DNA of 64,000 bases from assembly GCF_028994805.1 (NCBI RefSeq), contig NZ_JAJQQP010000020.1, positions 1 to 64,000 on the forward strand, written 5' to 3'. Under the pieces are notes generated by a model, which was not told the DNA's origin, did not search any database, and saw only the letters and a list, made by a program, of their open reading frames with translations. This document shows positions 40,657 to 49,100 of this stretch, one piece after another (position 1 is the stretch's first letter; the number at the start of each line of letters is the position of its first letter). The translations under genes and the position numbers were made by a program. This stretch comes from Promicromonospora iranensis (lineage in GTDB: Bacteria; Actinomycetota; Actinomycetes; Actinomycetales; Cellulomonadaceae).

Positions 40657-43401
40657 ATGACCGCCCTGGCGGCCGTCGGTGCGCTGCTGGGTGCGCTCGT
40701 CGTCCCCGCGCTGAGCGCCCCGGCGCTCGCTGCGGGGCCGACGTCCGCCGCCGTGCCCGACCGCGAGTACGTGCTCACGCACGGGCACGTCGACGGCTTC
40801 GAGACCACCTACGACGCCGACACCGGCAAGCTCGTGCTGGCGGTCCGGGACGACACCCGGATCTACGACGGCGAACCCGTCTTCCGGACGCCCGAGTCGA
40901 CGACCCTCGCCTACGAGGACCCGCAGAGCCAGGTCGAGCTGCCCCCGGCCGAGGGCGGCTGGGCCTTCCTCGGTGAGTACGGCGGGGACACGGTGTGGCT
41001 CGGCTCGCAGACGGGGAGCGACCAGGAACACGCCCCCTGGGTCGGCTGGAGCACCGAGCGGCTCCTGGACTCCCTGGCCGGGACCGGCATCACGCCCGCG
41101 TCCGGCCAGCCCGTGTCGCTCGACGTCGCCGTCGACGGGCCGGGTGACGTGTTCACCTTCCAGAACAACTCGTTCGGTCAGCCGATCAACCGGTACCTCG
41201 ACACGACGATGTCCGACGGCGGGACCATTCCCGTGGCCGCGAACGCGCACGTGCACACCAACTGGATCTTCACCGCGGAGGGCGACTACACGCTCACGGT
41301 GACGCCGTCGCTCGCTACGGCGGGCGGGACCACGGTGACCGGCGATGCGGCGACCTACCACGTGCGGGTGGGCGAACGACCCGTCACCACGGCGGTCACC
41401 GTCTCGGCCGACCGCGCCGAGTACACGGCGGGCGACACGGCCGTCCTGACCGCGGCCCAGGAACCGGCCACCGACCTGACGGACTACCGCTGGGAGGTCG
41501 CCCCCACGGGATCGGGCGAGTCCACCACGGTCGAGGGCCAGGAGTCCGCCGTCTACCGGCGTGAGCTGGTCCGCGGGGATGACGGGGCGCGCGTCCGCGC
41601 GGTCCTGCTCGATGGCGACCGCGTCGCCGGGACCTCCGAGCACGTGGCCCTCTCGGTCGTGGACGTGCCGGACCCGACGCCGTCCCCGACGCCCACGCCC
41701 ACTCCGGACCCGACGCCGACCCCGACGCCCACGCCCACTCCGGACCCGACCCCGACACCGTCCCCGACGCCGACCGACCCCGGGACGGGCCCCGAGCCGG
41801 GTCAGGACCGTGAGTACGTGCTCGACCACGGGCATGCCGATGCCTTCGAGACGACCTATGACGACGACTCCGGTCGCCTGACCCTGTCGGTCAAGGACGA
41901 CACCCGCATCCACGCCGACCGCAGCGTCTACCGCTCGCCGGAGGACGTGACGCTGGCCTACGCGGACCCCCGGGGCCGGGTCGAGCTGCCCGAGGCGACC
42001 GGCGCCTGGTCGTTCCTGGGTGAGCACGGCGGCCGGACCGCCTGGCTCGGGTCGCAGACCGGCAGCGACCAGGACTACCTGCCGTGGGCCGGCTGGAGCA
42101 CCGAACGGCTGCTGCCCTCGCTGGCCGGGACGGGGATCACGCCCGCCGCCGGCAACCCGGTGTCCCTCGTGGTGAAGGTCGACGGACCGGGTGACGTGTT
42201 CACGTTCCAGAACGACTCGTTCGGGCAGCCGGTCAACCGCTACATCGACACGACGTCGTCCGCCGGCGGGACCATCCCGGTCGCGGCGAACGCGCACGTG
42301 CACACCAACTGGGTCTTCACCGCCGCCGGTGACTACCACCTGGAGGTGACCCCGCGGCTGCGCACGGCTGACGGCCGCACCATCACGGGGCCGGCCGCCG
42401 ACTACCACTTCCGTGCGGGAGCTGAGCGGACGGACGGTCCAGGCGGAGACGGCCCCGGCGACGGTCCGGGCAACGACCCGGGCCGGCCGCCGAGCGGCGC
42501 CCCCGGCAACGACCCCGGCGAGGGTCCCGGCGATGCTCCGGGCACCGATCCGGGCGACACCCCGGGTGCCGGCGGCAACGGCCCGGGCGCCCAGCCCGAG
42601 CAGTGCGAGGCGCAGCCGGTCACCCGCGAGGTGACCACGCCCGCCGTCGGCGGCATCAGCTCGGGCCACTTCGACTTCGGCTCGATGGTGCGGGACGGCA
42701 AGCTCGTCGCGCAGGTCAAGGACGACCGCAAGCAGCCGTCATCCTGGGTCGACCCGGCGACGCTCACCTTCAAGCTGGGCAAGGCAGCCGAGGACGAGGT
42801 GCCCTCGGGCAGCGAGTTCGCGTTCCTCGGCACTGCCGGTTCGACGATCTGGTCGGTCGGGCAGGTCCAGGAGGACGGCGTCCCGTGGATCGGCTGGAAC
42901 ACGCAGCACCCGAGTCTGATCGAGGCGGCGGACGGTCCCGTCACGTTCACCCTCGACGGCGTCGACGGGCCGGGGCAGCTCGGCGTGTACGCGACCGGCA
43001 CGTTCGGGGGAGTGGGGGCCAAGAGCTTCGGCACCCTCTCCGGGTTCCCGAAGTCCATGTCTGTGCCGCTCAACCAGCACGTGCACGCCAACTGGGCGTT
43101 CACGGAGGCCGGCGTCTACTCGGTGACCCTGACGCAGTCGGTCCCCCTGAAGAGCGGTGGTACCGCATCGGACTCGGCGACGCTCAAGTTCTCCGTGGGC
43201 GACACGTCGGGGACCAGCACGAAGACCAGCTACGTGGGGCGTACGGCGTCCGGCGCGGAGTGTGACCTCAGCGCGGCTCAGCGCGCGGCGCTCGCCAGTA
43301 CCGGCGCGAGCGTGCTCCAGCCGCTCCTGCTCGCCGGCCTGCTCGTGCTGCTGGGCGGGGCGCTCGTCGTCGTCGCGCGCCGGCGTCAGGTCTCGGCATG
43401 A
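40657..43401 (+). CDS. Surface-anchored repeat protein with LASTG sorting signal
   Basis: 914 residues from ATG 40657. A start at GTG 40633 would add a charged leader but lies inside the regulatory boxes. After the signal peptide (LAAVGALLGALVVPALSAPA) are two nearly identical repeats (HGHVDGFETTYDADTGKLVL...AHVHTNWIFTAEGDYTLTV, and HGHADAFETTYDDDSGRLTL...AHVHTNWVFTAAGDYHLEV). An Ig-like domain and a Pro-Thr linker stand between them; a Gly/Pro linker and a third repeat (SGHFDFGSMVRDGKLVAQVK...HVHANWAFTEAGVYSVTL) follow. LASTG, a membrane helix and ARRRQ end it. This is the wall-protein component of the anchored-repeat ABC system (TIGR03773-like). Overlaps the substrate-binding protein gene by ATGA. 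Confidence 0.8.
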   Translation: MTALAAVGALLGALVVPALSAPALAAGPTSAAVPDREYVLTHGHVDGFETTYDADTGKLVLAVRDDTRIYDGEPVFRTPESTTLAYEDPQSQVELPPAEGGWAFLGEYGGDTVWLGSQTGSDQEHAPWVGWSTERLLDSLAGTGITPASGQPVSLDVAVDGPGDVFTFQNNSFGQPINRYLDTTMSDGGTIPVAANAHVHTNWIFTAEGDYTLTVTPSLATAGGTTVTGDAATYHVRVGERPVTTAVTVSADRAEYTAGDTAVLTAAQEPATDLTDYRWEVAPTGSGESTTVEGQESAVYRRELVRGDDGARVRAVLLDGDRVAGTSEHVALSVVDVPDPTPSPTPTPTPDPTPTPTPTPTPDPTPTPSPTPTDPGTGPEPGQDREYVLDHGHADAFETTYDDDSGRLTLSVKDDTRIHADRSVYRSPEDVTLAYADPRGRVELPEATGAWSFLGEHGGRTAWLGSQTGSDQDYLPWAGWSTERLLPSLAGTGITPAAGNPVSLVVKVDGPGDVFTFQNDSFGQPVNRYIDTTSSAGGTIPVAANAHVHTNWVFTAAGDYHLEVTPRLRTADGRTITGPAADYHFRAGAERTDGPGGDGPGDGPGNDPGRPPSGAPGNDPGEGPGDAPGTDPGDTPGAGGNGPGAQPEQCEAQPVTREVTTPAVGGISSGHFDFGSMVRDGKLVAQVKDDRKQPSSWVDPATLTFKLGKAAEDEVPSGSEFAFLGTAGSTIWSVGQVQEDGVPWIGWNTQHPSLIEAADGPVTFTLDGVDGPGQLGVYATGTFGGVGAKSFGTLSGFPKSMSVPLNQHVHANWAFTEAGVYSVTLTQSVPLKSGGTASDSATLKFSVGDTSGTSTKTSYVGRTASGAECDLSAAQRAALASTGASVLQPLLLAGLLVLLGGALVVVARRRQVSA

Positions 43402-44990
43402 CGCAGGGCGCCCCATCCCGCCGACGGCGAGCCGCCGTCGGCGGGACCGTGGCGGGCGCGCTGCTGCTGGCCGGGTGCGCGGGCGGGACCGCCGCCTCGG
43501 ACGACGGCAGGCTGCACGTGGTGACCACCACCGGGATCCTTGCCGACCTGGTACGGAACGTGGCCGGCGACGGCGTGGAGGTCACCTCGATCGTGCCGCC
43601 CACCGGTGACCCCCACTCCTACGACCCGACCCTGCGGGACGTGCGCGACGTCGTCTACGCCGACGTGGCCTTCAGCAACTACCTGCTGCTCGAGGACCAC
43701 TCGGTGGTCACCACCCTGGACGCGAACCTGCCCGAAGGGGCCCCGAACATCTCCCTGGCGGAGTCCGCGACGAAGTACGCCGCCGAGGTGATCCCACTGG
43801 TCGAGAACGTCAACCTGGACACCGTCTGGCTCGGCCTGCGCGTCGCCGGAACCGGTGCGGAGCTCGGCGCGACCCGGGCGTCGGAGGTCCGGCTCCGGGT
43901 GACGGGCATGGACGGGCCGGGGCGGCTGGCGGGCTACCTGACCGAGACGTTCGGCCAGCCGCGGGTCTACTTCGACTCCGGCGACGGGTTCGACGCGACC
44001 GACGGGTACGCCGAGGACACCGCCACCCTCCCCACGGATGCGCACACGCACATGAGCTGGGCGTTCACCGAACCGGGTGTCTACCAGGTCGCGATGGAGT
44101 CCGACCTGGTGGTCGAGCCCGGCGCGGAGCCGCGGCCGCTGGGAACGACGTCGGTGACCTTCGCGGTCGGCGTCGACCCCTCCACCGTGCCCGGCATGAC
44201 GGACGCCCAGGTGCTCGACGGCGGGCACGCGGACGTCACGGTGGACCTGGACGACGGCGCGATCGTGCTGCAGGCCGACGCACCGGCGAGCGACCACGAC
44301 GATGCCGGGCACCAGCACGCGGAGACGCTGGGCCCGGCGCAGACGGTGGTGTCGGTGCCGAACAAGGCGCTCGCGCCCGTGCCCGCCCAGCCCGGCTTCG
44401 GGTTCCTGGGTCGCCCGGGTGATCAGGTCTACCTGCTGCCGCAGGCGGTGCTGGGCAAGCATGTGCACGGCGAGATCGACCCGCACCTGTGGCAGGACGT
44501 GCGCAACGCGCAGGCCTACGTGGAGGTCATCCGGGACACCCTGGCCGCGGCGGCTCCCGAGCAGGCCGCGGAGTTCAAGGCCAACGCCGAGGACTACCTG
44601 GCCCAGCTGCGCGAGACCGACGCGTACGTCGAGCGGACCATCGCGCAGATCCCGCCCTCCCGCAGGCACCTGGTGACCACGCACGACGCGTTCGCCTACC
44701 TCGGCAAGGCGTACGACGTCGACATCGCCGGCTTCGTGACGCCGAACCCCGCGGCGGAGCCCAGCGTCGCCGACCGGATCAAGCTCACCCGGACGGTCCA
44801 GGCGCTGGACGTGCCGTCGGTGTTCCTGGAGCCCAACCTCGCGGCGCGGTCCACGGTGCTCACCGAGGTGGCGCACGAGAACGACCTGCAGGTCTGCGAG
44901 ATCTACTCCGACGCGTTCGACGACCGCGTCACCACCTACGTCGACCTGATGCGCGCCAACGCGGACAGTCTCCGGCGATGCCTGAAGTAG
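43398..44990 (+). CDS. Metal ABC transporter substrate-binding lipoprotein with inserted surface repeat
   Basis: 530 residues. Lipobox AGALLLAGCAGG. Residues 35-115 are the first lobe of a ZnuA/TroA protein (LHVVTTTGILADLVRNVAGD, then TGDPHSYDPTLRDVRDVVYA with the first ligand His). Residues about 120-330 are instead a surface-anchored repeat (VNLDTVWLGLRVAGTGAELG...HTHMSWAFTEPGVYQVAM). From about 350 the SBP resumes: HVHGEIDPHLWQDVRNAQAY (second His), VTTHDAFAYLGKAYDVDIAG (third His) and YSDAFDDRVTTYVDLM (Asp). This is the TIGR03772 architecture. An acidic His stretch (SDHDDAGHQHAE) precedes the second lobe. It delivers metal, probably zinc, to the permease encoded downstream. Confidence 0.85.
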   Translation: MTQGAPSRRRRAAVGGTVAGALLLAGCAGGTAASDDGRLHVVTTTGILADLVRNVAGDGVEVTSIVPPTGDPHSYDPTLRDVRDVVYADVAFSNYLLLEDHSVVTTLDANLPEGAPNISLAESATKYAAEVIPLVENVNLDTVWLGLRVAGTGAELGATRASEVRLRVTGMDGPGRLAGYLTETFGQPRVYFDSGDGFDATDGYAEDTATLPTDAHTHMSWAFTEPGVYQVAMESDLVVEPGAEPRPLGTTSVTFAVGVDPSTVPGMTDAQVLDGGHADVTVDLDDGAIVLQADAPASDHDDAGHQHAETLGPAQTVVSVPNKALAPVPAQPGFGFLGRPGDQVYLLPQAVLGKHVHGEIDPHLWQDVRNAQAYVEVIRDTLAAAAPEQAAEFKANAEDYLAQLRETDAYVERTIAQIPPSRRHLVTTHDAFAYLGKAYDVDIAGFVTPNPAAEPSVADRIKLTRTVQALDVPSVFLEPNLAARSTVLTEVAHENDLQVCEIYSDAFDDRVTTYVDLMRANADSLRRCLK

Positions 44991-45003
44991 AGAAGGAGCA
45001 CCC

Positions 45004-46002
45004 ATGACATCCCGAACCACGCGGAGCCGCACAGCGACCACGTGCACGGCCCTGCTGCTCGGTGCGGCCCTGGCCACGAGCGCCGCACCGGCCGCCCTGG
45101 CCGACGCCCCGGACGACACCGGGCTGCGGCAGACGGTCGAGGCCGACGAGGAGGTCGTGGTCGAGGACGAGGTGGTGGTCGACGGGCACGTCGACGTCGG
45201 ACCGCGGTTCCTCGACGGCGACTGGACGATGCTCGCGCGCGACGACCGTGAGGTGCCGTCCGTCTGGCGTGATCCCGAGCGTACGGTCCTGCACCTCGGC
45301 GACGCGGCGGTGCTGCCCGCGCCGGACGGTCCGGACTACGAGTTCCTCGGTGTCGAGGCCGGCGCCCCGCTGCACGTGGTGCCGCAGACGCAGGCGCCCG
45401 ACGTCGTCTGGCTGGGCTGGAACACGCAGGACCCGCAGGTGGTCGACGCCATTGGGCAGGGCGCGACGCTCCGGCTCGACGCCCTGGACGGGCCCGGAGA
45501 GCTGTTCGTGTTCCTGCAGGAGGGCGTGTCCGGGCCGCCGAACGTGCTGTGGGACTCGGGCGAGACCTTGCCGCAGGAGCTGTGGATGGAGGTCAACACC
45601 CACGTCCACGCCAACTGGGTGTTCACCGAGCCGGGCATCTACCGGCTCGACGTGACGATGCTGGCGGACCTGGCCGACGGGACCCAGGCCGAGGACGGCA
45701 GCACGCTCGTGTTCGCCGTCGGCCAGGACACCGACCCGGCCGAGGCGTTCACCGCCGTGGCCGACGACTCCGCCGCGGCCGACCCCACGCCGTCCGCAGC
45801 GGCGACCGGCGACGCGGCGGAGCCGGACGTGACGGCCGCGCCCGCGGCGAGCGCGTCGTCGTCGGACGGCGGTGCTTCCGGCGTGCTGGTCTGGGGAGCG
45901 GCACTGGCGGGTCTGGTGCTGCTCCTGGTCCTGGTCGCGCGTCTCGTGAGTGCCCGCCGGGCGCGCGCCGCGGCCGAGCACGAAGCCGGGGACAAGTCAT
46001 GA
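45004..46002 (+). CDS. Membrane-anchored surface-repeat protein
   Basis: 332 residues from ATG 45004 with AAGGAG 6-7 bases upstream. Signal peptide, an acidic linker (EADEEVVVEDEVVVDGHVDV), then one full surface repeat (GPRFLDGDWTMLARDDREVP...HVHANWVFTEPGIYRLDV) of the TIGR03769 type. A Ser/Ala-rich spacer ends in a membrane helix (GAALAGLVLLLVLVARLVSA) and basic residues, without LPxTG or LAxTG, so it is held by the membrane rather than the wall. The ABC ATPase gene overlaps its stop by ATGA. It probably acts next to the transporter at the outer face. Confidence 0.82.
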   Translation: MTSRTTRSRTATTCTALLLGAALATSAAPAALADAPDDTGLRQTVEADEEVVVEDEVVVDGHVDVGPRFLDGDWTMLARDDREVPSVWRDPERTVLHLGDAAVLPAPDGPDYEFLGVEAGAPLHVVPQTQAPDVVWLGWNTQDPQVVDAIGQGATLRLDALDGPGELFVFLQEGVSGPPNVLWDSGETLPQELWMEVNTHVHANWVFTEPGIYRLDVTMLADLADGTQAEDGSTLVFAVGQDTDPAEAFTAVADDSAAADPTPSAAATGDAAEPDVTAAPAASASSSDGGASGVLVWGAALAGLVLLLVLVARLVSARRARAAAEHEAGDKS

Positions 46003-46862
46003 CGGCCACCGTCGCGGGCGAGGCGAGCACCACCGCCCGACCGGGTGCCACCGCCGTGCTGGAGGTGCGCGACCTGGCGGTCGTGCTCGGCGGCCGGCCG
46101 GTGCTGGACGACGTCCGGCTCCAGGTCGCCGAGGGAGAGCTGGTGGGCCTGGTCGGCCCGAACGGCGCGGGCAAGACGACGCTGCTGCGGGCCGTGCTGG
46201 GGCTCGTGCCGTCGTCCGGCCGGATCGCCGTCGCAGGCCAGGACGTCCGTCCGGGCCGGGGCCGTTCCCGGTCCGCACCGGTGACCCGTTCGATCGGCTA
46301 CGTGCCCCAGCGGCACGAGTTCGCCTGGGACTTCCCCGTCACCGTGGAGGAGGCGGTGCTGACCGGGCGGGTCACGCGGATCGGCTGGCTGCGCGGTGCC
46401 CGGACGGAGGACTACCGGGCGGTACGCCGCGCGCTCGACCGGGTCGAGATGACCCACCTGCGCCGGCGGCCCGTGGGGGAGCTCTCGGGCGGTCAGCGGC
46501 AACGGGTCCTGGTGGCCCGCGCCCTGGCCCTGAACCCCCGGATCCTGCTGCTCGACGAGCCGTTCACCGGCCTCGACGTGCCCACCCAGGAACACCTGAC
46601 CGAGCTGTTCCGGGAGCTCGCGGACGAGGAACGAGCAGTGGTCATGACCAACCACGACCTGGTCGGCGCGGTGCACGCGTGCGACCGACTCTGCCTCCTG
46701 AACCGGACGGTCGTCGCGTCCGGCACACCGGCGGAGCTGGCCGGTCCGGAGCCGTGGATGAGGGCGTTCGGGGTCTCGGCGGGGTCACCGCTGCTCACGG
46801 CGATCAGCCAGGTCGCCCTGGGGCGGTCGGCCGACACCACGGACAGGGGCGTGCGCTCATGA
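45999..46862 (+). CDS. ABC transporter ATP-binding protein of the anchored-repeat metal system
   Basis: 287 residues from ATG 45999. Walker A GLVGPNGAGKTTLLRAVLGL, Q-loop VPQRHEFAWDFPVTVEEAVL, signature ELSGGQRQRVLVARALALNP, Walker B ILLLDEPFTGLD and H-loop MTNHDL. Metal-type (ZnuC/AztA-like) ATPases share the PQR...DFP Q-loop. It pairs with the permease directly downstream (ATGA overlap) and matches the TIGR03771 description. Confidence 0.9.
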   Translation: MTATVAGEASTTARPGATAVLEVRDLAVVLGGRPVLDDVRLQVAEGELVGLVGPNGAGKTTLLRAVLGLVPSSGRIAVAGQDVRPGRGRSRSAPVTRSIGYVPQRHEFAWDFPVTVEEAVLTGRVTRIGWLRGARTEDYRAVRRALDRVEMTHLRRRPVGELSGGQRQRVLVARALALNPRILLLDEPFTGLDVPTQEHLTELFRELADEERAVVMTNHDLVGAVHACDRLCLLNRTVVASGTPAELAGPEPWMRAFGVSAGSPLLTAISQVALGRSADTTDRGVRS

Positions 46863-47713
46863 TCTCGCCCGTCGACTTCGTCCAGGACCTGCTCAACCCC
46901 GACCTCGCGTTCCTGCCCAAGGCGCTGCTCATGGCGGTGCTGTCCAGCGTGGTGTGCGGGGTGGTCGGCACGCACGTGGTGCTGCGCGGCATGGCCTTCA
47001 TCGGCGACGCCGTGGCGCACGCCGTCTTTCCCGGGCTCGCGATCGCCTTCGTGCTGCAGGGCTCGCTCGTGCTCGGCGGCGCGATCGCGGGCATCACCAC
47101 GGCGCTCCTGGTCGCGCTGTTCGCCCAGAACCGCCGGCTGCGCGAGGACTCCGTGATCGGCGTCTTCTTCGTCGCCGCGTTCGCGCTCGGCATCGTCATC
47201 ATCTCGACCGCTCCGGGTTACGCGGGCTCGCTGCAGGACTTCCTGTTCGGGTCCATCGTCGGCATCCCCGACGAGAACGTGCTGACCGCCGTCGTCGTCG
47301 GGCTGGTCCTGATGGCCGTGCTGTTCGCGTTCCACAAGGAGCTGGTCGCGGTCAGCCTGGACCGGGAGACGGCGCGTGCTCTCGGCCTGCCGGTCCTGCG
47401 GCTCGACCTGCTGCTCTACGTGGTGGTCGCGTCCGCGATCGTGATCTCCGTGCAGACCATCGGCAACGTGCTGGTCCTGGCGCTGCTGGTGACGCCCGCG
47501 GCTGCCGCCCGGCTCCTGACCGATCGGCTCGGCCCGATGATGCTGCTCGGCCCGACCATCGGCGGGGGATCGGCCCTCGTGGGCCTGTACCTGTCGTGGA
47601 GCCTGGACCTGCCGGTCGGCGGCACCATCGTGCTCGTCGCCACCGCGGTGTTCCTGCTGGCCTGGTTGTTCGCGCCGCGGCACGGCGTGCTGACCCGTGC
47701 CCTCACCCCATGA
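46859..47713 (+). CDS. Metal ABC transporter permease of the anchored-repeat system
   Basis: 284 residues from ATG 46859. About eight hydrophobic helices of the ABC-3 family: LLMAVLSSVVCGVVGTHVVL, GMAFIGDAVAHAVFPGLAIA (the conserved G-D-A-x-A-H-x-x-x-P-G loop), FGSIVGIPDENVLTAVVVGL, and IVISVQTIGNVLVLALLVTP. The family moves Zn, Mn or Fe(II) into the cytoplasm. It is the TIGR03770-like permease and the only one in the window that suits both the split substrate-binding protein and the ZnuA-like lipoprotein. Confidence 0.9.
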   Translation: MISPVDFVQDLLNPDLAFLPKALLMAVLSSVVCGVVGTHVVLRGMAFIGDAVAHAVFPGLAIAFVLQGSLVLGGAIAGITTALLVALFAQNRRLREDSVIGVFFVAAFALGIVIISTAPGYAGSLQDFLFGSIVGIPDENVLTAVVVGLVLMAVLFAFHKELVAVSLDRETARALGLPVLRLDLLLYVVVASAIVISVQTIGNVLVLALLVTPAAAARLLTDRLGPMMLLGPTIGGGSALVGLYLSWSLDLPVGGTIVLVATAVFLLAWLFAPRHGVLTRALTP

Positions 47714-48411
47714 CCTACCCGAGCACCCTCGAGGGCATGTCGTACGTGCCGATGGATCCCCGGTCCGTCCTGTCCCTGCGTGACGCCGAGGTGCGCACCG
47801 CGGAGGGCGCGACGCTGCTCGTCGTCGACGCTCTCGACGTCCGCGCCGGGGAGCGCATCGTCGTCACGGGGCCGTCCGGGAGCGGCAAGTCGCTGCTGCT
47901 CAGCACCCTCGCCGGGCGGTGGCCCGCGGGCCTCCGGTTCGCCGGGCGGCGCACGACGGAGCTCGACCGCATCGGCTTCGTCCCCCAGCGCGGGCTCGAC
48001 GCGCTGCACCCGCTCGTCCCGCTCGCCCGTCAGCTGCGCAGGGTGACCGGCGCCGACCGGAGCAGCGTCGTCAGGGTCCTCGAGGCGGTGGGGCTCGACG
48101 ATCCCGCGCTCCACCGGCGGCGTCCGACCGAGCTCTCGGGCGGTCAGGCGCAGCGCGCGAGCGTGGCGCTCGCGGCGCTGACGAACGCCCCGCTCGTGCT
48201 TGCCGACGAACCGACCAGCGCGCTCGACCACGAGTCCCGCGACCAGACGCTGCGACTGCTGGACGAGATCGTCGGCGCCACCCAGGCGCTCGTCGTCGCC
48301 ACGCACGACGCGGCGGTCGTCCGGGCACTCGGAGCTCGTCACCTCGCCGTGTCCGACGGTGTCGTGACCGAGCTCTCCCCGCGCGCCGAGCAGGGAAGCA
48401 GCCGGATATGA
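47710..48411 (+). CDS. Peptide/nickel-type ABC transporter ATP-binding protein (DppD/NikD-like)
   Basis: 233 residues from ATG 47710 (overlap with the permease stop by ATGA). Walker A VTGPSGSGKSLLLSTLAGRW, Q-loop GFVPQRGLDALHPLVPLARQ, signature ELSGGQAQRASVALAALTNA, Walker B LVLADEPTSALD, H-loop VATHD. The PxxxDALHPL element after the Q-loop glutamine is typical of DppD/NikD/CntD ATPases. It lacks the C-terminal oligopeptide extension of OppD and is shorter than OppD (about 330). Confidence 0.85.
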   Translation: MTYPSTLEGMSYVPMDPRSVLSLRDAEVRTAEGATLLVVDALDVRAGERIVVTGPSGSGKSLLLSTLAGRWPAGLRFAGRRTTELDRIGFVPQRGLDALHPLVPLARQLRRVTGADRSSVVRVLEAVGLDDPALHRRRPTELSGGQAQRASVALAALTNAPLVLADEPTSALDHESRDQTLRLLDEIVGATQALVVATHDAAVVRALGARHLAVSDGVVTELSPRAEQGSSRI

Positions 48412-49088
48412 CCGCACGGCTCTCTGCTCCGATCCTCACCATCACGGGCGTGACTGCCGTCCACGGCCGTGGTGCACGCGCTCGTGCGGTCCTTGCCCCG
48501 ACGAGCCTCGACGTCCGGCCCGGCGAGTCCGTCGCCGTGGTCGGCCGGTCCGGCGCCGGCAAGTCGACGCTCGCGGACATCACCCTCGGCCTGCGGACCC
48601 CGTCCGAAGGGCGCGTGCTGGTCGGCGGCACGGAGTGGTGCACTCCCTCAGCGGGTCCGCCCCGGGGAGAGCGCCGCCTCGTCCAGGGCGTCCCCCAGGA
48701 CCCGTCGGCCGCCTTTGTGCCCCGCTGGACCCTGGGGCGGTCGATCGACCAGGCGGTCCGCAGGCTCACCGGGGAGCGTGACGTCGGATCACGGGTCCGC
48801 CGGGCCGCCGAGCTCGCCCGGCTCGACCTCCAACTGCTCGATCGCCGGCCGTCGGAGGTCTCCGGCGGACAGGCGCAGCGCGCGGCCATCGTCCGCGCGG
48901 TCGCGCCGGGCCCGGTCGTCCTCGTCGCGGACGAGCCGACGAGCGCGCTCGACGCCGACACCGCCCGCGCCGTCTCGGCGGCGCTGCTGTCCATCACGCA
49001 GGAGCTGGGCATCGCCCTCCTGCTGGTGACGCACGACCCGACGGTCGCCGAGCACTGCACCCGCACCCTCACGATCACCGCGCCCTGA
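48408..49088 (+). CDS. Peptide/nickel-type ABC transporter ATP-binding protein (DppF/NikE-like)
   Basis: 226 residues from ATG 48408 (ATGA overlap). Walker A VVGRSGAGKSTLADITLGLR, Q-loop GVPQDPSAAFVPRWTLGRSI, signature EVSGGQAQRAAIVRAVAPGP, Walker B VLVADEPTSALD, H-loop VTHDP. QDPxxxFxPRxTxxxxI is the mark of DppF/OppF/NikE subunits. Together with the preceding gene it forms a heterodimeric ATPase for the fused permease at 50641. Confidence 0.85.
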   Translation: MTARLSAPILTITGVTAVHGRGARARAVLAPTSLDVRPGESVAVVGRSGAGKSTLADITLGLRTPSEGRVLVGGTEWCTPSAGPPRGERRLVQGVPQDPSAAFVPRWTLGRSIDQAVRRLTGERDVGSRVRRAAELARLDLQLLDRRPSEVSGGQAQRAAIVRAVAPGPVVLVADEPTSALDADTARAVSAALLSITQELGIALLLVTHDPTVAEHCTRTLTITAP

Positions 49089-49100
49089 GAGCGCCGACTG

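Noticed and set aside
40621-42669. Minus-strand open frame of 682 codons opposite the LASTG protein
   Set aside because: Low-complexity Arg/Gly/Val composition typical of a shadow frame; the plus strand carries a signal peptide, repeats and a sorting signal.
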